Assembly: GCA_965216585.1 (NCBI GenBank)
Contig: CBDCGC010000003.1
Coordinates: 1,302,001 to 1,366,000 of the forward strand
Length of the DNA: 64,000 nucleotides
Direction of reading: 5' to 3'
Source of the DNA: CADEER01 sp965216585
GTDB taxonomy: Bacteria; Desulfobacterota; Binatia; HRBIN30; CADEER01
The notes beneath the pieces were generated by a model. That model made no database searches. It was not told the DNA's origin and worked only from the letters and a program-made list of their open reading frames with translations. Made by a program: the position numbers and the translations under genes. Positions 63,946 to 64,000 of this stretch are shown piece by piece (within the stretch, counting starts at the first letter, position 1; the number at the start of each line of letters is the position of its first letter).

Positions 63946-64000
63946 CGCGAAGCCTCCCTTTCAAGTCATCGTTTCCAAGTCGTCGTTTCAATGATCCACG

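Overview
The window looks like chromosomal DNA of a high-GC, Gram-negative-type bacterium. Three kinds of protein suggest an uncultured deltaproteobacterial-type lineage, with Candidatus Binatota (Binatia) as my best guess. They are secreted FG-GAP/VCBS proteins with Thr-Pro linkers, paired dockerin-like EF-hand modules (GDCNGDG...ELI..V.IALG), and intergenic arrays built from CCACGGAG-type words. This is inference from gene style; no rRNA marker is present.

Left part (1-24.9 kb), mostly housekeeping and accessory genes. There is a small conserved protein with a clear terminator, a multi-spanning histidine-kinase-like protein without its phospho-accepting histidine, convergent with a NarL/LuxR response regulator, and a SurA-N-like chaperone. 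A leftward block follows: secernin-like peptidase, alpha/beta hydrolase, zinc alcohol dehydrogenase, PNPOx-like protein, ispH and a sulfotransferase. Then come a haloalkane dehalogenase, a thiolase coupled to an HMG-CoA-synthase-like/DUF35 fusion, three large FG-GAP repeat secreted proteins, dnaA with a possible origin upstream, a VKOR-DsbA fusion and a PKD lipoprotein.

Central part (25-58 kb), a large surface-polysaccharide locus. gmd and fcl would supply GDP-L-fucose. A tightly overlapping operon (27700-36345) encodes fcl, an ABC-2 permease (Wzm-like), an ATPase with a C-terminal extension (Wzt-like), a 1141-residue methyltransferase/coiled-coil/glycosyltransferase fusion and two more glycosyltransferases. 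It is followed by two CmoB-like methyltransferases, five sulfatase-fold proteins (four membrane anchored, one of those frameshifted), a reprolysin-like metallopeptidase with four nearly identical Ig-like repeats, a duplicated small membrane protein flanking a glycosyltransferase, a further methyltransferase, another GT4, a VanZ-like protein and a lipoprotein. No Wzx flippase or Wzy polymerase is seen, which fits ABC-transporter-dependent export. The fusion protein resembles the logic of WbdD-type chain-length rulers: a methyl cap, a coiled coil as ruler, and a Wzt C-terminal domain as cap reader. Here the ruler is built of six nearly identical 63-bp units.

Right part (58-64 kb): rsmE, gshB, a large array of short repeats including a 55-bp tandem array, a secreted copper-monooxygenase-like protein with a dockerin-like pair inserted in it, tRNA-Phe(GAA), and a Cys-rich dockerin-like secreted protein.

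Limits: all family calls come from reading motifs by eye. Start codons are choices between alternatives and are explained where it matters.
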